Shown here: positions 18,583-26,160 of the stretch, in pieces
Layout of the letters: each line of letters begins with the position of its first letter
Position numbering within the stretch: position 1 is the stretch's first letter
Origin: Delta-02 sp964513565
GTDB taxonomy: Bacteria > Desulfobacterota > Syntrophorhabdia > Syntrophorhabdales > Syntrophorhabdaceae
Length of the DNA: 64,000 nucleotides
Direction of reading: 5' to 3'
Assembly: GCA_964513565.1 (NCBI GenBank)
Contig: CAZENE010000014.1
Location: 1 to 64,000 of the forward strand
The notes under the pieces: model-generated
Database searches by the model: none
What the model saw: the letters and a program-made list of their open reading frames with translations, nothing else
What the model was told of the DNA's origin: nothing
Translations under genes and position numbers: made by a program

Positions 18583-18703
18583 AACAGCAATGCTTTCTTG
18601 AAAGACCTGGCATATTTTGCTTTCAATGGAGCAATCTGCGATGGCGATTAGACTTAAAGACAATGGGGGTCCGGTCTTGAGAATTTCCTTGCGTAGATAA
18701 GGA

Positions 18704-19104
18704 TCGGGTACTGTCAACCCAATTGTGTAAATTTCTTATAGAGGGGCAAATTCGGACGTACCTTCCCTATTTTAGTTGTCCTCCAGCTCATCTCCATCTT
18801 CAGTGATATGAATGCCTGGAGAAGATAGCAGGTGTTCTCGCCGGCAACGATCTCCATCGGTTTTGTTCTTCTTTTGAACTCTTTATTCAGCTGTTCTATA
18901 ACATTGGTTGTCCGAAGCGATATCCCCTCGGGAAACGAGAAAGGCATCAAGTGAGTTTGATAGACGGCGGATGGCATATCTTTCTCCCACTTCGCGGCGA
19001 AGGCCTCGGCAAACTCATCGGCCTTCTTTCTCGACGACGCATAGAAGATGGAACGCAGATCATCGGCCACCGCCTTCTTCACATTTTTCGGCACCTGGAA
19101 AGGA
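18704..19104 (-). pseudogene. IS256-family transposase C-terminal fragment with IS end
   Basis: The minus frame encodes VPKNVKKAVADDLRSIFYAS, then AFAAKWEKDMPSAVYQ, SLRTTNVIEQLNKEFKRRTK and MEIVAGENTCYLLQA, diagnostic of IS256-family (mutator-type) transposases. About 15 residues are missing between the PSAVYQ and LRTTN parts. Residues upstream of VPKNV are absent, so the element is cut at about 19104. The outer end, GGGTACTGTCAACCC at about 18704, looks like an IS terminal repeat. It lies head-to-head against a truncated gene. Confidence 0.8.
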
Positions 19105-19673
19105 CAGCCCGCGTACAAGAAGAATACGAGCTTTTAGAACAAAATGCGTCTCGCAAGATATCAGAGATTAACAAGATATCGGAGATCCTCGATTTTCTTC
19201 GAAACGGCGACTATCTGTCCATCTCCTGCCCGGAGGACGTTTCCGTCTATCTTGCGGAACACATTAAAGCTATCCCGGCGGCGACTTGTGTCGGTTTCAA
19301 TGGCAAAAGATATTCGGTAATCAATCTAAGGGATAAAATCTTCAGAAAAGCAATGCTGGACGGCATCGAAATGTTTCTTATAAATGCATCGTGCCTTAAC
19401 GATTATTTTACAGGTAAGGGACCTGTGACGATTTTGGAATGGGAAACAGAGCTCGAAACCATTGCAACGGTTCTCGAATGTATTATCATAATGGTTCACG
19501 ACGAGAACAAGGTGGATCCTAATATCGCCATGACCCAACCATATGTTTTTGACGGTTGTTCAGAAAAGTTTATACGGAATGATTTTGCAATTCCCGCCAA
19601 GCATTATGTAAACCGTATTAAATGTACGGATGATACCGACTGGCTCAGAACGTTCCGACGTGTATGCTACTAA
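19105..19673 (+). pseudogene. Unrecognised gene truncated at its 5' end by an IS256 fragment
   Basis: From about 19105 to the stop at 19673 the plus strand encodes around 190 residues, for example EILDFLRNGDYLSISCPEDV, GFNGKRYSVINLRDKIF and PYVFDGCSEKFIRNDFAIP. It looks like real protein, but the open frame upstream (to 18951) is only antisense of the IS256 transposase. The natural start was therefore removed. No domain recognised. Whether a fusion product is made is unknown. Confidence 0.5.
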
Positions 19674-19814
19674 AGTGATTGCCCGTAGAAAGACAGAAGA
19701 CAGAAGGACGGGTTTCGCTACGGCAGGATCCGCCCCCGGTTGTTTTCTCAAGCTCCAGGACCCCCGGGCCCTGTTGTCTGTAGTATTTCGACTTGGTCTA
19801 TAGCCGAATTGGTT

Positions 19815-19993
19815 TTACTTTTTTATCTGGGCAAGGAATTCCCGCACTGCTGTTTCGAGCACTTGCTGGTAAGTGACGTCCACGTCAATGGCGTACTTTT
19901 TCTTTTTTTTCCAAGTTCCCGGTCAAGACGTACAGCAGTCATAACGCGGTCGTCTTGACCGGGCTTTACTTTTTTCCCGGGTCGGCTTGCCAT
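19815..19993 (-). pseudogene. Ribbon-helix-helix-like small protein, frameshifted in an A8 run
   Basis: From ATG 19993 the minus strand reads MASRPGKKVKPGQDDRVMTA then VRLDRELGKK. After a run of eight A (19910-19903) the sensible continuation, KYAIDVDVTYQQVLETAVRE then FLAQIKK and TAA at 19815, lies in another frame. One extra A would restore a 59-residue protein resembling ribbon-helix-helix partition/antitoxin repressors (VRLDxEL..., VLETAVREFL). It is either a mutated gene or one relying on polymerase slippage at the A-run. It sits immediately left of an IS21-family insertion, separated from genes it may have served. Confidence 0.5.
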
Positions 19994-20022
19994 GCCTTAT
20001 CATACCACGACCGCAAATTCTT

Positions 20023-20045
20023 GATAAACAATGTATATCGTTTAC
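20023..20045. promoter_or_regulatory. Imperfect palindrome upstream of the RHH-like gene
   Basis: GATAAACaatgtatatcGTTTAC lies about 30 bases upstream of the ATG at 19993, with AT-rich promoter-like sequence. Arms GATAAAC and GTTTAC match over six bases. It is a plausible autoregulatory operator for the adjacent RHH-like protein. It ends 10 bases before the IS21 end. Confidence 0.3.
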
Positions 20046-20132
20046 AAATGGAAATGACAACCTAAAAATGACCCACCGTGATCACCTAAAAATGACCCAC
20101 CCCTGTTTTAGTTAAAAAAATATATGCTTCTT

Positions 20133-20906
20133 TCATTCCTTGTCCCTTTTCGCCGGAGATTTCTTCCCCAAGCTTTCTTTCAATCTGTAGCTTTCCCAAT
20201 CGCACATAACGATATGGGCCTTATGCGTCAGCCGGTCGAGAAGTGCCGCCGTCAGGGTCGGGTCTCCAAATAACTGTGTCCAGTCGGCAAAGCCGAGATT
20301 GGTCGTTATGATCACGGAGGCTCTTTCGTGCCGCTCGGCCAGAAGCTGAAAGAGAAGCTGCGATCCCTCCCGGGAGAAAGGGACGTATCCGAGCTCGTCG
20401 AGGATGAGAAGGCCGAACCGTGACATTTTCTGGATTATCCTGCCAACGGCGCGTTCATTGCGGGCCTCGATAAGCTCGTTGACAAGGCCTGCTCCGGTCA
20501 CGAACCGCGTCCTAACTCCTTGACGGCATGCTTCGAGTCCCAGGGCGGTCGCAAGATGGCTTTTTCCGGTGCCTGTCTTCCCCGCGAAGATGATATTCCT
20601 TTTTTCCTTAATATACGTTCCTTCGGTCATCTCCCGTATCAATCTTTTGTCGAGACCTTCGGCGGCATCAAAATTAAAGTTTTCCATGGTCTTGATCAAC
20701 GGGAACCGCGCGTCCCTGATCCGTCGTTTCAACCGGTTATCAGAACGGGCCTCCAGCTCGGATTCGATAAGAGATAACAGAAAATCCTCATAGTCCGAAC
20801 CCGCCTCCCGGGCCTGCCGCGCACGGGCGCTGTAACACCGCAGGATGGCGGTCAGTTTGAGCTGCTTTAGGTAATCCGCAAGAAGAACTTCGGTCGCCGG
20901 TCTCAT
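20133..20906 (-). CDS. istB: IS21-family helper ATPase IstB
   Basis: 257-residue AAA+ ATPase, related to DnaA/DnaC, that assists the IstA transposase in target selection. Walker A is GKTGTGKSHLATALG, Walker B is LLILDELGYV, and sensor 1 lies in ASVIITTNLGFADW. The N-terminal part (LADYLKQLKLTAIL and MENFNFDAAEGLDKRLI) is the usual IstB dimer/IstA-contact region. The start ATG overlaps the end of istA by 4 bases. Length is normal for the family, so it is probably functional. Confidence 0.93.
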   Translation of the reverse strand: MRPATEVLLADYLKQLKLTAILRCYSARARQAREAGSDYEDFLLSLIESELEARSDNRLKRRIRDARFPLIKTMENFNFDAAEGLDKRLIREMTEGTYIKEKRNIIFAGKTGTGKSHLATALGLEACRQGVRTRFVTGAGLVNELIEARNERAVGRIIQKMSRFGLLILDELGYVPFSREGSQLLFQLLAERHERASVIITTNLGFADWTQLFGDPTLTAALLDRLTHKAHIVMCDWESYRLKESLGKKSPAKRDKE

Positions 20907-22399
20907 CGGATCACCCCCAGCTCTGCATAATCGGCCACATCGGGTACCATCGTTGCCGGCCAGCCTTGGAGGGGAGCAAAATTCTCTTCCGGGCCCGAGT
21001 AGACGAGCATGTGCTTTATCCCGTCACTTGTTGAGACGAAGTTCTCGAGGGCGAGTTCCACCACCGCCTCGATATCTTCGGGAGGATAATCCCTGTAGAG
21101 CATAAGGACCGAGATAAAGTCTTTTATCCCTGCGGTGTCTCCCTGCCTTTCCTTAAACCTCAGGAGAAGTTTTTCAAGGCACGCCGGCCATGCCGGCCGC
21201 CACGTGCGGATAACAAGAGCGCTGTCGAAAGCGCCGGGCTTGCGTTTTAGTAATTCGAGATAGTGCTGCGGATCGAGCTGCCACTTGTTGTTGCCGAAGA
21301 ACCTCTCATGGCTTGCTATCCTCCTGCCTTCGTAAAAAATATCGACCCGGTCTATCGTGAGTTCAAGCCTCACCTTGAGCCTTACGTGGGATACCGGCAC
21401 CGAGTAATGGTTTTTGTCGGCAATGACGGTGGAGTATTTGTCGACCCTGGTCTCCGAGATATACATGTTACTCATCGGCACGGCGGGCAGAGGGATGAGA
21501 TGTTCCTTTTCCCTCTCAAAGAGACAATCGACGCTTTCCGTGCGGCCTTCGGTACGGTGGGTGCCGTGGCGAAGACAGGCGTTCAGCAGTTTCTCGTTAA
21601 GTTCCTCGAAGCTCTCCACGACGGGAATGGGGACAAGGTAATTGCGCCGTATATACCCGATCATCCCTTCCGTCCCTCCCTTCTCATGGGCCGCTGCCGG
21701 GTTGCAGAAGCGGGCTTCGAAGTTGTAGTAGGCTTTAAGTTTGCGAAAGCCCTCCTGCTCGATCCGGCCGTGGCCCGCAAGGACCTTCTGAATGGCGCTC
21801 GTCAGGTTGTCGTACACAATGGTGGGGAAGACACCGCCGAAGAAACGGAAAGCGTGGACATGGGCGTCGAAGAACGCCTGTTGCTTCTCGCAGGGGTAGG
21901 CACGAATAAAAGTCTTGGCGGAGAACTTGGAGCGCACGCAGAAGAAGTGGAATGGGACCCGCACCCCTCCGATTACGGCAAGGGCACGCCCCCAGTCGGC
22001 CTCGGCTTCTTGTCCGCAATCGGGTTCGAGGACCAGGAAGACGCCGGGTGTATCCATCCCCTCCTTTGCCTTTACCTGGCGCACGTACCGGCGCACCGTG
22101 ACCTCGCTTCCCCCGTATCCTTCCTCCTCCACGAGGCGCGTGTAGATCCGGCGGGCGGTGTGACGTTGCTTTTTGGGGTTCTCACAATCTTCTTTCAGCC
22201 AACGCTCTATTGTGTCCCTGTATTTGTCCAGAACGGGATATGTCTGCGCTGATCTTTGCTTGTACTCGGGGAACTCACCCTCAAGGACCTTCCTGATCGT
22301 CACCCGGGAATGGCCCGTTTCTTTCTGTATCCGCCGGATGCTTTTGCCGTAAACCCGATGTGCTGTCCTGATGTATTCATACTGATCCATCGTTATCAC
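20903..22399 (-). CDS. istA: IS21-family DDE transposase IstA
   Basis: 498 residues. N-terminal HTH (IRTAHRVYGKSIRRIQKETG and VTIRKVL) for end binding, then the DDE core with AEADWGRALAVIGG (first D), FPTIVYDNLTSA (second D) and AHEKGGTEGMIGYIRRN (E), then a C-terminal beta-rich domain (KNHYSVPVSHV). I use the GTG at 22399, five bases after GGAGGG; an ATG three codons later is the alternative. It overlaps istB by 4 bases. The frame is intact, unlike all other transposases in this window. Confidence 0.92.
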   Translation of the reverse strand: MITMDQYEYIRTAHRVYGKSIRRIQKETGHSRVTIRKVLEGEFPEYKQRSAQTYPVLDKYRDTIERWLKEDCENPKKQRHTARRIYTRLVEEEGYGGSEVTVRRYVRQVKAKEGMDTPGVFLVLEPDCGQEAEADWGRALAVIGGVRVPFHFFCVRSKFSAKTFIRAYPCEKQQAFFDAHVHAFRFFGGVFPTIVYDNLTSAIQKVLAGHGRIEQEGFRKLKAYYNFEARFCNPAAAHEKGGTEGMIGYIRRNYLVPIPVVESFEELNEKLLNACLRHGTHRTEGRTESVDCLFEREKEHLIPLPAVPMSNMYISETRVDKYSTVIADKNHYSVPVSHVRLKVRLELTIDRVDIFYEGRRIASHERFFGNNKWQLDPQHYLELLKRKPGAFDSALVIRTWRPAWPACLEKLLLRFKERQGDTAGIKDFISVLMLYRDYPPEDIEAVVELALENFVSTSDGIKHMLVYSGPEENFAPLQGWPATMVPDVADYAELGVIR

Positions 22400-22591
22400 C
22401 CTTTCCCTCCGGTCAAGTCGATCTTTATTAAAACCAAACTTACCAGAGATTGTCTTGGAGGTGGGTCATTTTTCGGTGATCATTTGCCCTTTGGGTGGGT
22501 CAGTTTTAGGTTATCATAACCAACAAAGAAGCCCTTATTTAGCCCATATATTCGAAACGGGATGCTATTAGTAGATAAAAAAGGAGGAGTT

Positions 22592-22729
22592 TTGGATTTA
22601 AGATTGATCGATTCGTGGGTAATAAGCGAAAAGATCAGGGAATATGAGGCCAGGGTAAATGGCCTCGATTATTTTCCCGACAGTTCGATACAGATCGTGA
22701 ACGTGAAGATCTTTCCGGAAAAAACGTGA
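22592..22729 (+). CDS. Small 45-residue ORF heading a coupled operon
   Basis: A TTG at 22592 sits right after AAAGGAGGAG and opens a 45-codon frame ending ...VNVKIFPEKT. Its TGA (22727-22729) overlaps the GTG of the next gene (GTGA), so they are translationally coupled. The peptide contains VISEKIREYEARVNGLDYFP; no family is recognised. It begins 76 bases after the IS21-family element, which may have replaced the original promoter. The strong ribosome site and coupling argue that it is real. Confidence 0.55.
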   Translation: MDLRLIDSWVISEKIREYEARVNGLDYFPDSSIQIVNVKIFPEKT

Positions 22730-23133
22730 CTGCAGACGTCGTCATGCAGTTCCAGCCAGGAAGCCCGTTTGTAAAAAGTCTTGGGCGCGAATACGATGTT
22801 GGTTTTTTCCTCGCAAAGTCATCCGTTCTCCCCGGGTGGCTTTACGGTATTGAGAACCTTACGGGGGACAGATACGCCCGTGTGTTCTGGAAAGGAAAAG
22901 TGGTGGACTGCTTCGCATCTTCACCAAGTGAAGAAGACCGGACCGCACGGGCGAGGGTGCTTGCAGACGCGTGCAAAATACTCGAGGAAAAAAGAACCGA
23001 GATCAGCATGGAAAACATTGTGAAATTTTATATAGACGAATTTGCTGATAATCGGACGAATGATACGGTGAGGACGGGGCCGGGGATTAGGAACGCGGAA
23101 GAAGCCGGTCCGGTACCGGGAGGAGGCGCATAA
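22726..23133 (+). CDS. Hypothetical 135-residue protein in macrodomain operon
   Basis: Begins with GTG overlapping the upstream TGA and ends TAA directly before the ATG of the macrodomain gene. Visible parts: YDVGFFLAKSSVLPGWLYGI, a likely beta hairpin (YARVFWKGKVVDCF), a charged helix (RTARARVLADACKILEEKR), and a glycine/proline-rich end. It is soluble with no signal peptide or membrane segment. No family is recognised. Position suggests it works with the macrodomain protein, but its role is unknown. Confidence 0.65.
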   Translation: MTADVVMQFQPGSPFVKSLGREYDVGFFLAKSSVLPGWLYGIENLTGDRYARVFWKGKVVDCFASSPSEEDRTARARVLADACKILEEKRTEISMENIVKFYIDEFADNRTNDTVRTGPGIRNAEEAGPVPGGGA

Positions 23134-23679
23134 ATGCCGGTCGTAGTAGTGCGCGGCGGAGATCTTTTTAAATCTCAGGCCCAGACCTTGGTTAATGCAG
23201 TGAATTGTGTTGGTGTGATGGGGAAGGGGATAGCCCTGGAGTTTAAGAAACGTTTTCCTGCCATGTACAGCGACTATGTTGAGCGCTGCAGGTCGGGAAG
23301 GATGCAGCCCGGTCGGCCGTACCTTTATATGCCGGAGGAAAGAGCCGCGAAATGGATACTTAATTTCCCGACAAAACATCACTGGCGCGATCAGTCAAGC
23401 TTTATCGACATCATCGCCGGATTGATGTATCTGGAGGATCTGCACAAAATCTGGGGAGTAAAATCGCTCGCAGTTCCGGCACTGGGTACCGGTCTTGGCG
23501 GTCTGGAGTGGAAGGAAGTGGAGGCTATTATGGTGAACCACTTCAAGTATTACGGCATCCCGGTTGAAATCTACAAACCATTTGTACAACCGGGCCGTGA
23601 CATCATAAATTCAAAAAAGTCGGTAAATGGCGGCAAGTCCAGAATAGATCAGATTTCAGAAGGAGGCAAGGCTATATGA
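23134..23679 (+). CDS. Macrodomain protein, DarG/TARG1-like ADP-ribosyl hydrolase
   Basis: 181 residues: a macrodomain (1-150) with NAVNCVGVMGKGIALEFKKR (ADP-ribose loop), FPTKHHWRDQSS (the Lys corresponds to the catalytic Lys of DarG-type macrodomains) and VPALGTGLGGLEW (diphosphate loop). DarG family members remove ADP-ribose from thymidine in DNA added by the DarT toxin. Here the protein stops about 30 residues after the macrodomain, without the long DarT-binding C-terminal part of full DarG, and none of the neighbours looks like DarT. The start ATG directly follows the upstream stop and the stop overlaps the next ATG (ATGA). It is thus a solo macrodomain inside a coupled operon of unknowns. 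Confidence 0.88.
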   Translation: MPVVVVRGGDLFKSQAQTLVNAVNCVGVMGKGIALEFKKRFPAMYSDYVERCRSGRMQPGRPYLYMPEERAAKWILNFPTKHHWRDQSSFIDIIAGLMYLEDLHKIWGVKSLAVPALGTGLGGLEWKEVEAIMVNHFKYYGIPVEIYKPFVQPGRDIINSKKSVNGGKSRIDQISEGGKAI

Positions 23680-23996
23680 CAAAAGGCAGGCCGGAGGATA
23701 AGGTTCTCCTGGTTTCAAATGGCGACACACTGGCTGATCTGCGGACAGAGCCGGTAAAGGGTATCGCGCGAGATCATTCATGCCCCGCCGGGTACCTGGT
23801 CGGTGCGATCGTCAGGCGAAATGACTGGATTGACCAGGAACTGTACGGGGTGTATGGGGAAGCAGTGTTCGTCGATCCTGCGAAGCGGGATGTGCAGTTC
23901 GTAGATGAAGAAAAAGGCCTTCCCTGTACCGTTCTCAAAGCCGGTAATGTTAAGTGTGTGGGCCACGTATACGGGAGGAAGATCACATGGGTATAA
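23676..23996 (+). CDS. Hypothetical 106-residue protein in macrodomain operon
   Basis: ATGA overlap with the macrodomain gene and a 10-base overlap with the next gene. Sequence parts: EDKVLLVSNGDTLADL, SCPAGYLVGAIVRRNDWIDQ, YGEAVFVDPAKRDVQFVDEE. It looks like a compact beta-rich domain, with no transmembrane or signal segment. No family is recognised. Being between the macrodomain gene and the following ORF, it is one candidate for a partner or target of the macrodomain protein. Confidence 0.65.
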   Translation: MTKGRPEDKVLLVSNGDTLADLRTEPVKGIARDHSCPAGYLVGAIVRRNDWIDQELYGVYGEAVFVDPAKRDVQFVDEEKGLPCTVLKAGNVKCVGHVYGRKITWV

Positions 23997-24448
23997 AAGG
24001 CATGTCGATGTTGTCGAGAGAAGCAAAAGTGCCCCGTGGGGGCCTTACTGTGACCGAGGTGTTGCGCCAGAAGCTTAATAACATGGGACGCAATGCGATA
24101 AACAGGACGGCCGACACGGTGATGAATATCTTTGCCGGGCTCATAACGGGCAAGACGCTCGAAAAAGGTGTCCAGGCAAGACAGGAACAGAGACAGACGG
24201 CTACGGAGAAGGTGAGAAATATCCGTTATGAGCCCGAGTCGATAGGGCTTAACCAGAAAAAGGTCCAGGTGAACGAGGACAATGGAAAGATTGTAGTGAG
24301 CGGGGTCCTTGATGCAGCGTCAAAAAACGTCGTCATGACTGTGGTCCATAAATATTTCGGGAGCAATGATATCTTGGATCGGGTCTGGGCTTATCGCCCT
24401 GAGCAGGCGCCGGCAGGGCAGGCTCCCGGGAACAGACAGGGATTGTAG
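23987..24448 (+). CDS. Hypothetical 153-residue protein in macrodomain operon
   Basis: The ATG at 23987 follows GGGAGGAAGATCAC, so I use it rather than the ATG at 23954. It contains a basic N-terminal half (VTEVLRQKLNNMGRNAINRT, then MNIFAGLITGKTLEKG), a Gln/Arg-rich helix, and a beta part (GKIVVSGVLDAASKNVVMTV). The end is Ala/Pro/Gly-rich. No family is recognised. The basic helix and operon position could fit a DNA- or RNA-associated protein, but this is only an impression. The stop is 3 bases before the next gene. Confidence 0.65.
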   Translation: MGIKGMSMLSREAKVPRGGLTVTEVLRQKLNNMGRNAINRTADTVMNIFAGLITGKTLEKGVQARQEQRQTATEKVRNIRYEPESIGLNQKKVQVNEDNGKIVVSGVLDAASKNVVMTVVHKYFGSNDILDRVWAYRPEQAPAGQAPGNRQGL

Positions 24449-24451
24449 GGC

Positions 24452-25225
24452 ATGAAGACCGATGATCTGGATATAACCACATTTGGCAAAAGACTCAAAC
24501 TTCTGAGAAACATTTTCGGGGTTTCTCAAAAGACTCTCGGGGAAGTACTTGGCCTTGAACATTTCTATATTTCGCGCTGGGAATCAGGAAAGCACAAGCC
24601 GTGGAAAGGCCGTTTAGATACCGTCACGCGCTATTTTCTAATTTCTGATGGTTGGCTGGACGGGAAGGGCCGGCGGAACGCTTTTACGGGTACAATCTTG
24701 ATGCCCTTTATAAATGACTCTAACAGGTTTGCCATGTTAGCGCGACTGCTTATCCTTGATGGTTATTTACCGGTAGCCATAGCGGAGAGCGGCCGTAGCC
24801 AAAACAGGGTGGTTATCGTTCGGCGCACGGGGCAATATCCTTCCTCGGCTTTTATCCCCACTAATCTCGATGTGGATACCATACAGAGCCTTTGGGGAAA
24901 ACCTATCGTTTTAAAGGGCATATCTTCAGTAGAAATAACCAACCTCTTGGCATCGAGTGATAAAGAGACAATCCAAAAAATATCCGGCGTGAACGTCACA
25001 GAAGACAAGGGCCCTGTCCGGGTTTTCGACCGGGGGTCAAATTATGAAGAACACAATATCAGGGAAGCCTTCGACCTGTTCATAAGACACCGGATGTCTC
25101 CCGATGCCGTCGAAGAGGCCTGCAGACGATACCAGAAACACTTCAATAAATCATTGGATTTGGAAGATATTGATAGTGGCGACGAAAGAGAGGACCCAGC
25201 ATCCGGGCATGTTCCGGAGATGTGA
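24452..25225 (+). CDS. HTH protein, paralog 1 (XRE-like N-terminus, unknown C-terminus)
   Basis: 257 residues. Residues 8-50 form an XRE-like helix-turn-helix: FGKRLKLLRNIFGVSQKTLG, EVLGLEHFYISRWESGKHKP. The remaining 200 residues share landmarks with the proteins at 25256 and 30179: NAFTGTILMPFIND, KETIQKISGVNVTED and NIREAFDLFIRHRMSPDAVE. I recognise no catalytic or peptidase motif, so the C-terminal region may be a ligand or protein interaction domain. It is the last gene of the coupled operon from 22592, three bases after the previous stop. Bases 24554-24608 are identical to 30281-30335 in paralog 3. It is probably a regulator of the island. Confidence 0.8.
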   Translation: MKTDDLDITTFGKRLKLLRNIFGVSQKTLGEVLGLEHFYISRWESGKHKPWKGRLDTVTRYFLISDGWLDGKGRRNAFTGTILMPFINDSNRFAMLARLLILDGYLPVAIAESGRSQNRVVIVRRTGQYPSSAFIPTNLDVDTIQSLWGKPIVLKGISSVEITNLLASSDKETIQKISGVNVTEDKGPVRVFDRGSNYEEHNIREAFDLFIRHRMSPDAVEEACRRYQKHFNKSLDLEDIDSGDEREDPASGHVPEM

Positions 25226-25255
25226 TGCTTTCATGCCAGGTGTGGGCGGCGAGAC

Positions 25256-25962
25256 ATGAAAACTGACAATTTCGATACAACTACATTCGGCCAGAGGCTC
25301 AGATGCCTGAGGGAAGCATTCGGTGTATCCCAAAAGACACTGGGCGGTGCGTTGGGGCTCGAACATTACTATGTTACAAAATGGGAAAAGGTATATACAA
25401 ACCGTCAAAGCGGATTACTGAGATTATAGCGTCATATTTTCTGGTGTCCGATAGCTGGCTTAAAGGCGATAGCCGTCAGAATGCTTTTACGGGCACCGTC
25501 CTTACGCCCTGGATAAACGATGGAGACAGGTTTGCGGCCATAAGGGATTTGTTGTCCTCTGATGGTTTCACACCGGAGGCCGTTTTTTACACGAACACTG
25601 AGGACAATAGACTGTTGGCCCTTACGCGCCAAGAGCCTCGTTCTTCGGTGTTTGTGCCCACCAGACTTGGAATTGACAGCATACAGAATCTCTGCGAACG
25701 ACCGGCGAACCTGCTCGTCTCAACTGAATTGTCTCAGGCTGAGATGACCGATCTTCGGGCTTTTAGTGATAGAGAGACGATCGAAAAGATATCTCATTTA
25801 ACAGTAACACAAGATTGCGGTTCGATCTTATGTCGGCTCCATGGCGGCCATGTTCCAGGTTATGAGGAAAAAACTATTAGAGAAGCATTCGACCTGTTCG
25901 TAAAGCACGGAATGCCGGATGCGGCGATAGAGGAGGCATATAGGCGATATCGAAACCATTAA
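25256..25962 (+). pseudogene. HTH protein, paralog 2, frameshifted after the HTH
   Basis: ATG 25256 opens MKTDNFDTTTFGQRLRCLRE with VSQKTLGGALGLEHYYVTKW, closely like paralog 1. After WEK the frame fails: one extra A in the A4 run at 25386-25389 would let it continue as GIYKPSKRITEIIASYFLVS and on through NAFTGTVLTPWINDGDRF, DRETIEKISHLTVTQDCG and TIREAFDLFVKHGMPDAAIE to the stop at 25962. So the gene is whole apart from a single-base loss. The stop of paralog 1 is 30 bases upstream, suggesting tandem duplication. It is a pseudogene, a sequencing error or a slippage site. Confidence 0.75.
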
Positions 25963-26097
25963 CAAATATGGAATATCTGTCCTTTTATATCTTCCGTTGA
26001 CATCTCCGCCATCGCGAACGGCTGCTTTGAGAGCCTCAAAGTCCCCGGTTTTCACAGCGCCATCCATGCGTCTAATGATATTTTGTCTTCCTTTCAC
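25963..26097 (-). pseudogene. Ankyrin-repeat gene, 5' remnant
   Basis: On the minus strand, just upstream of the CI-like gene and divergent from it, a frame opens (GTG 26097 or ATG 26067) with AVKTGDFEALKAAVRDGGDV then NGRYK, a typical first ankyrin unit. After about 45 residues it runs into the antisense of paralog 2 and loses meaning, so the rest of the gene is missing. It may be what remains of a relative of the ankyrin gene at 26725-27786. Confidence 0.45.
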
Positions 26098-26115
26098 GCT
26101 ATTTGATAAATAGCG
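26097..26115. promoter_or_regulatory. Perfect palindrome, likely operator of CI-like regulator
   Basis: CGCTATTTGATAAATAGCG: 8-bp arms around a 3-base centre, located 46 bases upstream of the regulator start at 26161 and at the start of the divergent ankyrin remnant. An 11-base piece, GCTATTTATCA, recurs at 29548-29558 upstream of the AbiE pair. GCTATTTAT also occurs upstream of the ankyrin gene (27855-27863, minus strand). TATTTA can also serve as a -10 element, so the recurrence may partly reflect promoters. Confidence 0.5.
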
Positions 26116-26160
26116 TTGCGATTAAAATCTGTGTTAAGCTTGAGCAACAAAGGAGGGATG

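Larger units (their letters stand above)
20055..22516 (-). mobile_element. Complete-looking IS21-family element
   Basis: 2462 bp with matching ends: TGACAACCTAAAAATGACCC at 20055 and, on the other strand, TGATAACCTAAAACTGACCC ending at 22516. A second copy of the CCTAAAAATGACCCACC box sits inside the left end (from about 20086), and a related GAAAAATGACCCACC box lies inside the right end. Such multiple terminal repeats are typical of IS21. It encodes IstA and IstB on the minus strand with a 4-base overlap and both frames intact. I see no convincing target duplication. Confidence 0.88.
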
